From positions 186,001-250,000 of the forward strand of contig PUQB01000246.1 of the NCBI GenBank assembly GCA_003024785.1: a stretch of 64,000 nt of DNA. The letters are read 5' to 3'. The position numbers and the translations under genes are program-made. Positions within the stretch are counted from its first letter, which is position 1; each line of letters opens with the position of its first letter. Of the stretch, positions 34,084 through 44,689 are shown piece by piece. Origin of the DNA: Selaginella tamariscina. Its lineage: Eukaryota; Streptophyta; Lycopodiopsida; Selaginellales; Selaginellaceae. The notes below the pieces were generated by a model. It was not told the origin of the DNA. It made no database searches and worked only from the letters and a program-made list of their open reading frames with translations.

Positions 34084-34600
34084 TTCTCTCTCTCTTTCTC
34101 TATAGATCTCTATCTCTCGCACACACGCACACTCGTATACATATACCACACTATATATATATACATATACACACACACACAGATATATATATATATATAT
34201 TCTATTATTTATCTATATATATGTGTGTGTGTGTATCTGTATAATTTTATTGATTTGTTAATTGTATCTCTCGCACACACACGCACACTCCTGTATATAT
34301 GTGTGTGTGTGTTTGTTTGTTTATTGTATGATTTTATTTGTTTCACACATGCATACACACGATATACACATACACATATATATATATATATATACCTATG
34401 TATACATACATTATATGTGTACAGTATCTGATAATTTTATTTATTTTATCTCTCGCACACAGACGCGTATATACATATACATATACATATATATATGTGT
34501 GTGTATCTGTATAATTTTATCTGATTTGACTATCTCTGGCACACACACGCACTCTCCTACACACACATATACATATATATATCTGTGTGTGTGTGTGTGT
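32266..34600. repeat. AT-rich and microsatellite-rich transposon interior
   Basis: No gene. At 32840-33360 a degenerate unit recurs about six times (CTCTCATACATACACACCAT, GCATGATCCATAATATGTA). At 33820-34560 a unit of about 150 bp with ATCTCTATCTCTCGCACACA and (TA)n or (CA)n tracts recurs about five times. A (GGC)n run lies near 33673. Three telomere-like CCCTAAA repeats are at 33067-33089. Open frames here are low-complexity artefacts. Confidence 0.75.
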
Positions 34601-34603
34601 GTA

Positions 34604-35850
34604 GCGGCGGGATTAATCCCGCCGCTATATAATTAGCCACTCGGCGGCGGGATTAATCCTGCCGCTCATTCGTTACCCTCGTGAGCGGCAGGATTAATCC
34701 CGCCGCTATATAATTAGCCACTCGGCGGTGGGATTAATCCCGCCGCTCATTCGTTACCCTCGTGAGCGGCGGGATTAATCCCGCCGCCTACGCATGCCCT
34801 GCGCGGAATCGACGGGATTAATCCCGCCGCCATTGGCCTACCTGAAGGGCTAGGCGGCAGGATTAATCCCGCCGAATTCCGCGCAGGGCATTGGTGTCCA
34901 GCGGGATTAATCCCGCCGCCTACAATCGAAGTGAAGGGCCTGGGCAGCGAGATTAATCCCGCCGCATACGCATGCCCTGCGCGGAATCGGGTGGGATTTA
35001 TCCCACCGCCATTGGCCTGCCTGAAGGGCCTAGGCGGCGGGATTAATCCCGCAAGATTTTGCACAGGGCATTGGCGTTCGGCGGGATTAATCCCGCCGAC
35101 TAAGGCCCGAGTGAAGGCCTGGGCGGCGGGATTAATCCCACTGCGTACGCATGCCCTGCGCGGAATCGGGCGGGATTTATCCCGCCGCCATTGGCCTGCC
35201 TGAAGTGCCTAGGTGGCGGGATTAATCCCGCCCGATTCCGCACAGGGCATTGCGTCGACGGGATTAATCCCGCCGCCTAGGGCCGAAGTGAAGGGCGGGG
35301 CGGCGGGATTAATCCCGCTACCCTACACGGAATCAGGCGGGATTAATCCCGCCGCCAAAGGACTGCCTAAAGGGCCTAGGCGGCGGGATTAATCCCTCCC
35401 AATTTCGAGCAGGGAATTGGCGTCCGGTGGGATTAATCCCGCCACATAGGGACCGAGTGAAGGCCCTGGCGGCGGGATTATCCCGCCGAGTCTTCAATGC
35501 CTGTTGGAGGAATGAATCCCGCCACCCTTCACTTTTTTCTCCATTGGTGAGTCGGACCAATCCCAAACATTTCTGTCTGAGACGTAAAAGGTTTACAACA
35601 TACCAATGGAGAGAATTGGGAAGGGTGGGGAAATTCATTTAACCATCCTTACATGGTGGGCGAGATTAATCCCGCCTCCTTTCTGGAGTCACTGAAGGGG
35701 TGTGCCAAATAAATCCTGCCCAGTTCTCTCTGAAACCGAGAAGGGTGGCAAGATTAATTCCGCACTCCCATTCAAGGCCTCCAGAAAGGTGGCAAGATTA
35801 ATCCCGCCACTCTTTCAGGAGGCATTGAAGGGGGGCGAGATTAATCCCGC
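34604..35850. repeat. Palindrome array 2 (GGCGGGATTAATCCCGCC)
   Basis: About 24-26 units of the same palindrome as array 1, a few with TTTAT in place of TTAAT. Spacers form a higher-order pattern: TACGCATGCCCTGCGCGGAATC alternates with its inverse (GAATTCCGCGCAGGGCATT) and with CCATTGGCCTGCCTGAAGGG, giving a super-unit of roughly 190 bp repeated about three times. Units decay toward the right end. The array ends about 340 bp before the start codon of the ParB-methylase gene. Confidence 0.9.
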
Positions 35851-36192
35851 CGCACCTTCCATGTGAATATATATGTGTATTAGTATATATAAGTTGCATA
35901 TCTCATTTTATTTACTTTTATCATTTATCATAATATTTCGAGTAAAAGCTAGGAATCTATGTAAAACTGTCCAGAGCTCACATTTGTGGTGGTTCTAAAA
36001 CGAAATGTTATCTTTCTTTTGCACTAGCACAAAGTGAGCTTCGGACAGTTAATTCCGTCTACTTCTCTCTGTGTATTATTTTTGTATATTCGGGTTTATA
36101 CAAGTGTGTGTGCGTTTTTATATGATTTGTATTCATAGTGTATTATTTTGCAGAAGGACGATTTAATCAAACAAGGAGATCGAGTCATTAGT

Positions 36193-39186
36193 ATGGAGTC
36201 GTCGTCAAATTCTGGGTAAGAATTAAAATAAAATCTGTTATACTCGGATACTTGAACTAATCATTTTTGTATTCAGATGTGGAATTGAGGTGACATTAAA
36301 GACAGAGCAGGAGAAGAGATGGGCAGGGGATTCTGGAATCAACTTGGCCATATTTCAAACTAAACGGGAAGCGCATTGGAACAACCATGGTTGCTGTCAA
36401 ACTAACCTCTGTCACATCGCATGGACAAGCAAAACAATGGAAAGTGGTGTGCTAGTCAAGCATCCGAAAGCATGCTGTGAACCCAGATTGAACGATGCTC
36501 GACACATATGCCTTGTTCCATCCAATGTCACGTTCTCGGATCCAGAGGTCGCCAGTTACAACATTAATTTCGGGTGGTTTTGTCGACTTGTGGATAATGA
36601 CGTTCACGTGTTCACTAATGATGTTGACCTTGGAGTTCTTCTTCAACTCAACGAAAGCCCATCTATGGAGGGGATCCATCTGGATGTCTACTTCGAAGAT
36701 CTTCAGACTCATCGAGTAGGTGTATTGTCAGGAGATATTGCTTCACAATACAGAAAATCAGCAAGTGGAGCAATCGTCCCTCTTCACATTGAAGAAGAAC
36801 ACTGACATCATAAAGGAGATTGAGAGGGTGGCTTGGTCTCAGGTTCTTTACAGATCACGTTCAATTTGCTTAGAAATTTGGGAGCTGGAAGAGTGTGCCG
36901 AGAACATTAGAACAGCATCAATCGGGGATCACACATGTTGATTCGGATCGTAAAGAAAATCATTAGTCGTTTTGTCAGCTGCACCTGTGGCGTCCCATGC
37001 TGCAATAAGCCACAAGGAAATGATGTTGGATGATAGGATTTACCAGTGTAGGGTTAAGTATTGCAGCGTCAACCCAAACTTCAATTACAGGCCACTCAAT
37101 CAGGAACGTGTAGCTGAGCTCATGGAGAAGATGAAGGACGACAATTCTTACACCGTTCCACATAATGCTGTTTTGTGCGCATACTACGAGAGAAACAAAG
37201 GCGCTGACAAAGTGTGGATCACAACACCGGAACAAATGAGGAAGGTTCAGACGGAGAATAGAAAATCAGTTAAGTACTACATCATTAGTGGCCAGCACAC
37301 AATAACGGCAGCCCAACGACTTCTCGACGAACACAACAAAGGAACGATGGCAACAAAACTTTCCGAGCATACCCGTGAGAAGCTGACGAAAAGATCGGCG
37401 TTTTTAGCGAAGCCGAATCTCACAATCGAGCAGTACCATAAGTTATCGGCGGAATGGGACGCTGCAGACACCAACCACTACAACAGCAAAATATGGGAGA
37501 AGTTCAAACACACGCGAGCCGTGTGGGAATCTCTTCAGCGACCACAAAGAGCTACCGCAGGGAATACACAATCTGCGGAATACCGGGTAAGCAAATTGTT
37601 TGGGCGGGATTTATCTCGCCGGTATATTAATCTGTCTTTTTCCTCAGAGAGTTGAAGAAATTGTAGCAGTTGATTTTGCCCAGGTGGGCGGGAAGGAAAC
37701 ATCCTTTTATGATGTTGATTTCTTGTCCCGAGGATAGGATCTTTGCCAAATGGTTGGGGATTATGGAATCCTTTGCAAAAGGAACACTGAAGAAGAAGCA
37801 GACAAGTGAAGTGGAGCCCTCAGAGAAGTCTGCAAAGAAACCCAGTAAGACGCCGAAGGCTAAGTCTGTTCAATCTATAAAGGATGTAGACAACGATTTC
37901 AAGCTCACATGGTTGAAGCCTTTAAATGGAACAACGATGGAGGAGATGGAAGTCTTGGCTGATTTGGTGATTGATGGCAAATTACAGATTAACAACAGCA
38001 GCCCACCTCTCCTTTTCATCTCAAGGCAATGGAGTTGAAGACGGTCAGGCACTTCAAGGAGTGGTTGGGAATACACTGCCACAAACTGGGTTGGATTTCG
38101 GCTTCAACATACGAAGAGGTCAGCAAATATTTGCATGTGACAAATGATGATATGCTTGTCGAATGGGTGAATCAATCGGAAGATCTGGGCAAGAATCTAT
38201 TGCACGCCAACGCCAAAAGGAGAACATTGCGATGACGCCTTCTCTTATGGCAGTCCTTCAGCAGCGGAGAACCGAGTTGAACCTTATAAAGGAGGATGCT
38301 ACGAATCACGACAAGCCCTACAGATGTTTGTTGTTGGATTCGGAGACTTTATGGGGTACATCACTGCTTGTAGGAAACCGTTTCAATTGTTCGTGATGGA
38401 TCGGCGGGTGTCAAAAAATCCTTCGACAGACAGGACACTAGAGGATTTGGTGGAGAAACTTAGCCGTGCAAGCATGTACAAAGAAGGTATTTATTATTGA
38501 ATTCATACTTGCACTCTTGACTGATATCTACGTTTTCAGGTATTTATTTCTTGATTCTTGCTCATGTCACCGATACCTTTGCCTTCTCCTTTGCCAAGAG
38601 GAATAAACATCGTTGGACAGGATTTTATATGAATGATGCTGATCCGAAGTGCATTGATTCGGTTGTTCACTTGGTTGTTAGGAATGCGCCAAACAGTTTC
38701 AAACTTCCAAATGACTGGCCAGGCATCTGTTTGCACTCCAACGGCCCTGAACCTCCATCCGATACACCGATAGGAAGTGACGTATTCGGCAATGTACGTT
38801 ATCCAAACATCACAAGTCAAGCGGCACGGAGCATCGTCAACTTGATCAGGGGTCCTCACAGTGATGCGTGGGTTTTTGACTACTGCACTAGGGGGTCCGT
38901 CTTGAAGGAGTGTTACCTTCGGCATACATGTGTATTTGCCGTTGAAAAGGATAAGACCATGGTTGAGGACCTGAACAAGTGGATAGATAGGTTCTCAACT
39001 GAGTACCCCAACGAATCCATAAAGGAGTATTTGAGAAAGTTCCCTCCAGATAAGTGCGATAGCTCTGAAGACGAATCTGGTTCAATGTCGGAGTCTGAGG
39101 ACGAACTTCAATCAGATATTAGACCGGAAGTTATCTCGAGGAGTACAGAACATTTGCACACTCCATACCCATGGAAACATCAATAG
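36193..39186 (+). pseudogene. ParB-fold and DNA-methyltransferase-like gene (transposon cargo), frame-broken
   Basis: The start is ATG at 36193 in a 23-nt exon, joined by a 61-nt intron (36216-36276) to CGIEVTLKTEQEK. An N-terminal domain of about 180 residues is unrecognised. Near 36990-37340 comes a ParB/sulfiredoxin-type fold: NYRPLNQERVAELMEKM, HNAVLCAYY and YYIISGQHTITAAQRLLDE, where GQH fits the GxH/R signature. An intron (37587-37647), a Lys-rich linker and an intron (38487-38539) follow. Then comes a region like beta-class N4/N6 DNA methylases: LAHVTDTFAFSFAK, and late in the chain WVFDYCTRGSVLKECYLRHTCVFAVEKD in two parts, resembling motif I (D-P-F-x-G-S-G ... E-x-D). The DPPY motif is not clear (perhaps LLLDSE). 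An acidic tail (SEDESGSMSESEDE) ends it. ParB plus methylase in one chain is known in phages and bacteria. Several frame breaks (about four) separate the parts. The methylase call is the less secure half. Confidence 0.6.
37587..37647 (+). other. 61-nt intron carrying a copy of the palindrome
   Basis: Donor GGGTAAGC, acceptor TTTTTCCTCAG. The intron contains GGGCGGGATTTATCTCGCC, a slightly degraded unit of the arrays, between the ParB-fold exon and the linker exon. Confidence 0.6.
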
Positions 39187-39554
39187 AAGATGAGAGAAGA
39201 TCTTGAACCATCTCACAAGCGGCTTAGACCTTCTTCGCCTCACTCAGAAGGTAATAGCGAAGAAGAATTGTTAATGAATTGTTAGAGTGACGAATAGTTG
39301 TAAATGAGTGTAACATAAGGCATTTTTGTATATTTCGTTTATATTTGTACAGAAAATAAATTCTCAAGGATTAATGAAGCTTTTAGTTCAAACATGGGTC
39401 ACACATTAACAAGGTAAATAATATACCTTGATAATTTTAAGGTCAGCTAATTATCATTTTGCAGATGTAATGAAACAATTGAGAACATGGATTTTCAGCA
39501 TTGGCATGAGGTAAGAGAGGGGTTTGGCGACAATTTCTTGTGCCACATGTCAGA

Positions 39555-40532
39555 ATGACAGAGTTCATGCAGGAAATGGATAATAATGCAGCTCAAAACA
39601 TCGTTACCATGGGGGCCACTTCAGTTTTTTCATCATCATTTTTATTGGCTTCAGTTCCGAAATCAATTTCTTCAGCGCATGCAATATCTGAATCTTGTAA
39701 GGATGATGTACAATTAAATGATGAAGGGATAGGCAACGAGATAGTGGCAACGGATAAATGTGAAAGGGAGCAAACAAGTGATTTGCAAAGTATTCAAGAG
39801 GCAACGCTATCTCATGTTACTCATGGCCATATTGTGTTGTTGGATGTCAATGGTGTTCTGCTTCATCGACAAAGGCCCGAGGATAGGAAAAAAGAAATCA
39901 AACAAGGAGATTTCATTCCTTGTCATGGTAAATTTCGATATGATATTATTTTTCGTCCAGGGTTGGATCGTCTCTTTCAAAAGCTTAAGGAGATGGGTGC
40001 GCTTGTGGGGATTTGGTCATGCATGCAGATTCATAACTTAACACCGCTGTTGAATTTGCTTAAGAAACATTGTAGTGTTGCAGAAGAGGTGATTCGTAAA
40101 GATTGGATTTTTGACCAGCGAATGTGTTATAAACCTCTCGAATTTCACAATATAAGAAAGGAAAGCAAGCCATACTTCTTCAAGAATGAAAGAATAATTG
40201 GGACTCATGGGGAGATCAGTCGCTTAAGGATAATGAAGAATGCACATATCTTAGTAGTAGACGACTCTCCTCAGAAGGCTATGCTCAACCAAAACATTGC
40301 TTGTATTCATCCAATCACTTTCGATCCATATTCTGATACCGATATCATGGATGAGCTAGTGAACTACTTGGATACGTGCCTCAGAAAGAAGAATCTCGAA
40401 AATTTTTGTGAGCAGTATCCACCGTATCATACATTTCCTGAAGCTTTTCTTTCTCGTGATTTTGAATTTTATAAAATGAAGGATAGCAACCGGGCGCTTT
40501 ATAATATTATTCTTAAGGAACGTCATTTTTAG
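39555..40532 (+). CDS. HAD-superfamily phosphatase, FCP1/NIF-like (transposon cargo)
   Basis: An uninterrupted frame of 325 codons from the first ATG (39555). Motif I is HIVLLDVNGVLLHR: the nucleophile Asp is present, and the second Asp of DxDx(T/V) is Asn, as in the plant DVNGLL group of FCP1-like proteins. Motif II is VGIWSCM (Ser), a Lys lies in RKDWIFD, and motif IV is HILVVDDSPQKAM. The C-terminal helix region ends KERHF. FCP1/SCP relatives remove phosphate from Ser/Thr in protein tails such as the RNA polymerase II CTD; the substrate here is unknown. It lies 369 nt after the ParB-methylase gene on the same strand, within the transposon ends, so it is likely cargo. It is the only clearly intact long frame in the transposon, which hints at recent use or recent capture. 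A short exon may precede it near 39474-39510. Confidence 0.75.
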   Translation: MTEFMQEMDNNAAQNIVTMGATSVFSSSFLLASVPKSISSAHAISESCKDDVQLNDEGIGNEIVATDKCEREQTSDLQSIQEATLSHVTHGHIVLLDVNGVLLHRQRPEDRKKEIKQGDFIPCHGKFRYDIIFRPGLDRLFQKLKEMGALVGIWSCMQIHNLTPLLNLLKKHCSVAEEVIRKDWIFDQRMCYKPLEFHNIRKESKPYFFKNERIIGTHGEISRLRIMKNAHILVVDDSPQKAMLNQNIACIHPITFDPYSDTDIMDELVNYLDTCLRKKNLENFCEQYPPYHTFPEAFLSRDFEFYKMKDSNRALYNIILKERHF

Positions 40533-40989
40533 ATGAGCCTTTATGCAGACCTGGTCTTATTACATCTTATGTATTAACAAGGATGGCAACTCCCAATTGC
40601 ATTCGTGAGAGTGTTAGGTGGTGGCAACAACATCAAGATATTGACCAAAATGATTTGATTAATCCGGAGAGTGATGATTTAGACAAAATGAGGAGATTTC
40701 TCTGTATGGTTAGGAAGAAAGTATTTATAAAAAATTAACATGTTGATAAGAAATGATTTCATTTGTAATTATGTTTGATAGTATTTCTTCATTATTGTAA
40801 ACTATTTTTAGAATAATATGAATATTCTAAGATATTTAGGAATATTCCTTACTAAGTAAGGTTATTGAAGGATTAATTAATTAATTAATTAATATTTAAG
40901 GCTTAATTACATATTAATTAAATGATTAATTAATAATTAAAACTTAAGTATTAATTAGTAATTTATTTTATATTCCCATTTTCACGTAT
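40533..40989. other. Right subterminal region of the DNA transposon
   Basis: A short coding-like tail (CIRESVRWWQQHQDIDQND) follows the phosphatase stop and may be a decayed last exon. The rest is AT-rich with repeated TTAATTAA phrases and no gene. Confidence 0.5.
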
Positions 40990-41016
40990 CATGCCCACTT
41001 TAGTTACAACGTGCAT
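40990..41016 (-). repeat. Right terminal inverted repeat of the DNA transposon
   Basis: The reverse complement begins ATGCACGTTGTAACTAAAGT and matches the left end at 25 of 27 positions. TAAT follows at 41017-41020. Confidence 0.85.
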
Positions 41017-41020
41017 TAAT

Positions 41021-43100
41021 GGTTCTGTCGGATGTAGTGGTTGAACTTGATGATGTGGAACTAGTTGATGTTCGTTATATTTCAAACATTTTTGGCAATA
41101 TTCTATAGCATCTTTGAATAACGTGGGCCACCATAATCCGGACTGTAGTATTTTGCGTGTTGTTAACGTTCCTAGAAAGTGTCCACTGTGTTTTCCTGAG
41201 TGAGCTTCTCGTAATACGAGCTGATTGGTACGCATCTCCTCAAGACCTCATCCCTTCCATTTTTGTATAATATGCCTAATATCATGCAGTACAGCTTGGA
41301 TCCAAGACAAGTTGTTTGCATTATTGAGTTGTTGCATATTTGTCTGGTGCTAGTTCGATAGTTAGTAAGTGTTCAATATCTTGTAGATATCCTTGGTGGT
41401 AGTATTGTTTTGGTTGTTCTTGTTGTATCTAAATAAACTCGCATCTGTAATTCATCATTCACACTTGCATCGTCTTCTTCATTCGTAATCCGACTCAAGA
41501 AATCTGCTTGTTGGTGTAATTTGCTTGGTTTGTGAATAATCTAGAAGTCGAATTCTTGTAATAGCAAGAACCATCATACTAATCTTCCTTCAAGCTTGGT
41601 CTTGCTTAGTAAATGTATAAGAGCTTGATGATCAATGATGAATTTGACCTTATTTGCTAATAGATAATGTCAAAATTTCTTGGATGCATAGACCATTCCG
41701 AGTGCTTCCTTTTCCATAGTTGTGTAGTTCTTTTTGTAGGTGCTAACTGTCGACTAGCGTAATATAATGGACGATCTTTCCTCCTCCTGTGTTTGTGTTA
41801 ATATACATTCAATGGCAATGATGACGCGTCCACTTGTACATGAAACTCTTGGTTCCAATTTGGGCTAGCTAGTATGGGGCCTTCATTAGTGCTTGCTTCA
41901 ATGTGTGAAAGCTCTGTTCACATTGCGTGTCCCATATGAATGGTTGTCCTTTCCTTCAAGAGCATAGTTAATGGTTTTGTTATTGCTGCATAACTTTTAA
42001 TAAAACATCGATGATATCCCATTTTACCAGGAGTCGTTATATTTTGTTGACATCTTTAGGAGGTTGCATCGTTTGTATGACTTTGACTTTATCTTGGTCC
42101 ACCATAATTCCATCTTTGCATTATATTGAGTAGGACTCCTGATTTTATAGAAAATGCATTCTTCCGGATTAAGAGCTATATTGTTCAATCGAGACTTCCC
42201 AAAACACAGTCCAAGTGTTGTCTTTCGTTCCATAGATGCTAAAATCATTCAAGAAAACTTTCATAAACGTTGTAGATAATCTCGGAATGTTTCACTAACC
42301 AATCGTTGGAAGGTGAATGCAGCATTACATAACCCAAAAGGCATAACGCGATACGCATATGCGCCCCAAGGACTAATGAATGCTATCTTTGCTCGGTCTG
42401 CTGGTCCACTTATACTTGGTTATATCCTGAAAACATAGATTGACAAAATTGACTTAGACCGTGACCTAGACCACTAAAAAAACCATGATGGCTTAGATCA
42501 AAAAAATTTAACTCAATATATATAATGATTTTTAATGATCTTCAATTATATAAAATACATAAATTAAATCTTATATTCTTTAATATTATGTATATAGTAT
42601 TAATTTATTAATTATATATATTAATAATATATATATTTAACCCTAAATTTTGGTTTTACTATTCATGAATAGTGAAACCATGGTTTAAAATCAATTTTGA
42701 CAATCGTTGCTTGAAAATCCGTCTAAAAGAATACATGTCGTGTCCTACTACCGTATCCAACAATTCTTCGGTGAAGGTATTGGGTATGTATCCCACCTTG
42801 TTACATCGTTCAATTTGCCATTTTTCTTTGGTACTACGACAATTGGTGATAACCATTGCGGGTTTTCGATTGGATAAATAAATCTGGCTTGTAATAACTT
42901 GTCCACTTCTTTCTTGACTTTTGCCATGAATGTTGGGTTCATACAGTATGCTTGTTGTTTCCTGGGTATTGCATGTGGTAATAATTCTATCTTGTGGGTA
43001 CAAATTATTGGTGGAACTCCTTTGAGATCATAACTCCAAGCAAAGACATCGGCATTTTGATGTAGTACATTTATCAATTGCTTTCAATATTCCAGTTCAA
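41021..43100 (-). pseudogene. Integrase zinc finger, RNase H and RT of element 3 (fossil)
   Basis: On the minus strand the RT begins near 43077 (ADVFAWSYDLKGVPP, KVKKEVDKLLQARFIYPIE, PIVVVPKKNGKL). RNase H relics lie near 41500-41900. The integrase HHCC finger lies at 41090-41210 (REAHSGKHSGHFLGTLTTRK, CQKCLKYNEHQ). The right TIR of the DNA transposon interrupts just after the finger. Broken copy. Confidence 0.8.
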
Positions 43101-43329
43101 GGTTGACTGCTATTCGTACTTTCCATGGTCCGTATTCACTTGCCTTAATTTCTACTTCTTCAGTCTTCTCATTAATCGCAATTTCCAATTTTTATTGAGT
43201 TTGTGCTATTTTTTTATGCTCTGTTTCAAATTGTAGTTGTTGTTGGATGGGTTGTTTGAACTTGTGTGCTAGTCCAAGAACATTCATATGCTACTGCTGT
43301 TGATTTCCAGTGGTCGGATTTTCTGGATT

Positions 43330-44350
43330 TTATAAGCTCTCGTCCTTTGGCGTCATTTGATATAAATCAGCTTGTGCTATCTCTATGAGTTCGGGGTTAT
43401 TGTCAAATAGGAGTTTCTCTTCTTCCGTGTTCAAGCCGTAGTGCCAATTAAAATCCTCCATTCGTAATGGTCGTGTTGGTCGTTCAATTGGCTTTTTCTG
43501 CTGCGTACTCACGATTGCTTCTTGTCCATGCTTATACATACCATTTCATCGTCTTTCCAATTATGCTGTACTTTTGTGTCTCTTAGCCAAGGTCTTCCTA
43601 ATAAAATTTGGTACATTTGCTTGTCTGCTCGATTCAAGTACGACCAACGACACCTTGAATTTGATCCTGCAATCTCTATACATACAGATCTAATTCCAAC
43701 GGGTCGTACTTTTCTCTGGTCAGCCATTCATACCAAAAACGGTGCATTTTCTATGGGTCCTAGACCAAGTTCTTTGCAAGTCTGCTCTTCGATTATGTTG
43801 ACTCCTAAGCCTCCATCAATGAGTATGTTCTGAATGTTGTTTTGCTAATACGAGCGGTAATCATTGGCACCTCTTCATCTCAATCCTTTTCATCTCGAAG
43901 AACTTTGGTCGTGTTCACTCCGACTTGATTGGTATCAATTTGAATGTTGTTGAAGTCCAAAGCATTTGTTATCTGTGTTCGTAGAAATGTGCTAATGTCA
44001 GTAACTCTCCTATAGTTAACTGTACAGGTTGTTGCAGAATGACAACGATAATACGATCTCCAAATGGTACTATTGACGTTGACTGCTGCGAATGCACACT
44101 AGCTTCATTAGGTATAGAGCCTTGGATTTTCTTCTTGCTATATTTCTGAATTTGATCCACCACTCGCTGTACTGTAGCCTTCTCTTTTTCCCAGTTCTTG
44201 CGTATTGGCTCTTCCTTGTTTGGTTCTACCCGCACTTGTTTACCCTGTGTTACCATGTATGTTTTTGCTGAGGGTAATTCTGTATCTTCTTCCCATTTGC
44301 ACTCGTAATTTTCCTCCCCATGGTCACCCTTTGGATCATTTTTCATTGTA
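43330..44350 (-). pseudogene. Protease region of element 3 (fossil)
   Basis: The minus strand carries QILLGRPWLRD near 43590 (the end of a retropepsin domain) and CIEIAGSNSRCRW-type beta segments upstream. Further upstream is a Lys/Glu-rich linker (PNKEEPIRKNWEKEKATVQR) between gag and protease. Confidence 0.65.
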
Positions 44351-44689
44351 CTTCAATCCTCCGTGTTGTTGTTTGATGGGTGGAGCTCTAGTGTTAAATT
44401 CACATTGTGGACACTCCGGTGAATAATGTCCCAGATCTCCACATGTGTAGCATCAAATATTGTTGAGTTTACTGCATTCGGTGGAATAGTGTCCTTTCTC
44501 CCCGCATTTGAACATGTCACATTTGGATTGGGTCCTCATGCTGGTGGGGGCGGTATTGGTGGCAATAAAGGGGTCTGACTTGTGCTGGGGTTGGTAATAA
44601 AGATTGTTCGCCTTGTGGTCTTCTGTATTATTACCTTGTCATACAATGCCCCAGATACAGGGAAATCTCTTTCCATTGCCGTTTCTTCG

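Larger units (their letters stand above)
21649..41016. mobile_element. Large TIR DNA transposon of unknown superfamily (19.4 kb)
   Basis: Bounded by 27-bp terminal inverted repeats (21649-21675 and 40990-41016; 25 of 27 match; inner part GTAACTAAA then TGGGCATG) and the direct repeat TAAT on each side (21645-21648, 41017-41020). The flanks on both sides belong to the same fossil integrase region, so the ends are exact. A 3-bp duplication TAA cannot be excluded. Left arm: a minus-strand transposase-like gene. Right arm: a plus-strand ParB-methylase gene and a HAD phosphatase gene. Two palindrome arrays lie between them. A Ty3-type element (26197-32265) inserted in the middle, so the original length was about 13 kb or less. 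No DNA polymerase, capsid or protein-primed end features were seen, and the duplication is not 6 bp, so it is not a Polinton. Partial copies are at 8396-9072 and 57088-58037. Confidence 0.85.

Noticed and set aside
33837-34636. Tyr/Ile-rich and Cys/Val-rich open frames
   Set aside because: Translations of (TA)n, (CA)n and (CT)n microsatellites.
24565-35850. CRISPR array
   Set aside because: The regular palindromes could mimic repeats, but spacers are themselves repeated and related, spacing varies, and the DNA is plant nuclear sequence without cas genes.
21649-41016. Polinton or other virus-like giant element
   Set aside because: Size and inverted ends are suggestive, but no DNA polymerase B, capsid, packaging ATPase or retroviral-type integrase of its own was seen, and the target duplication is 3-4 bp rather than 6.
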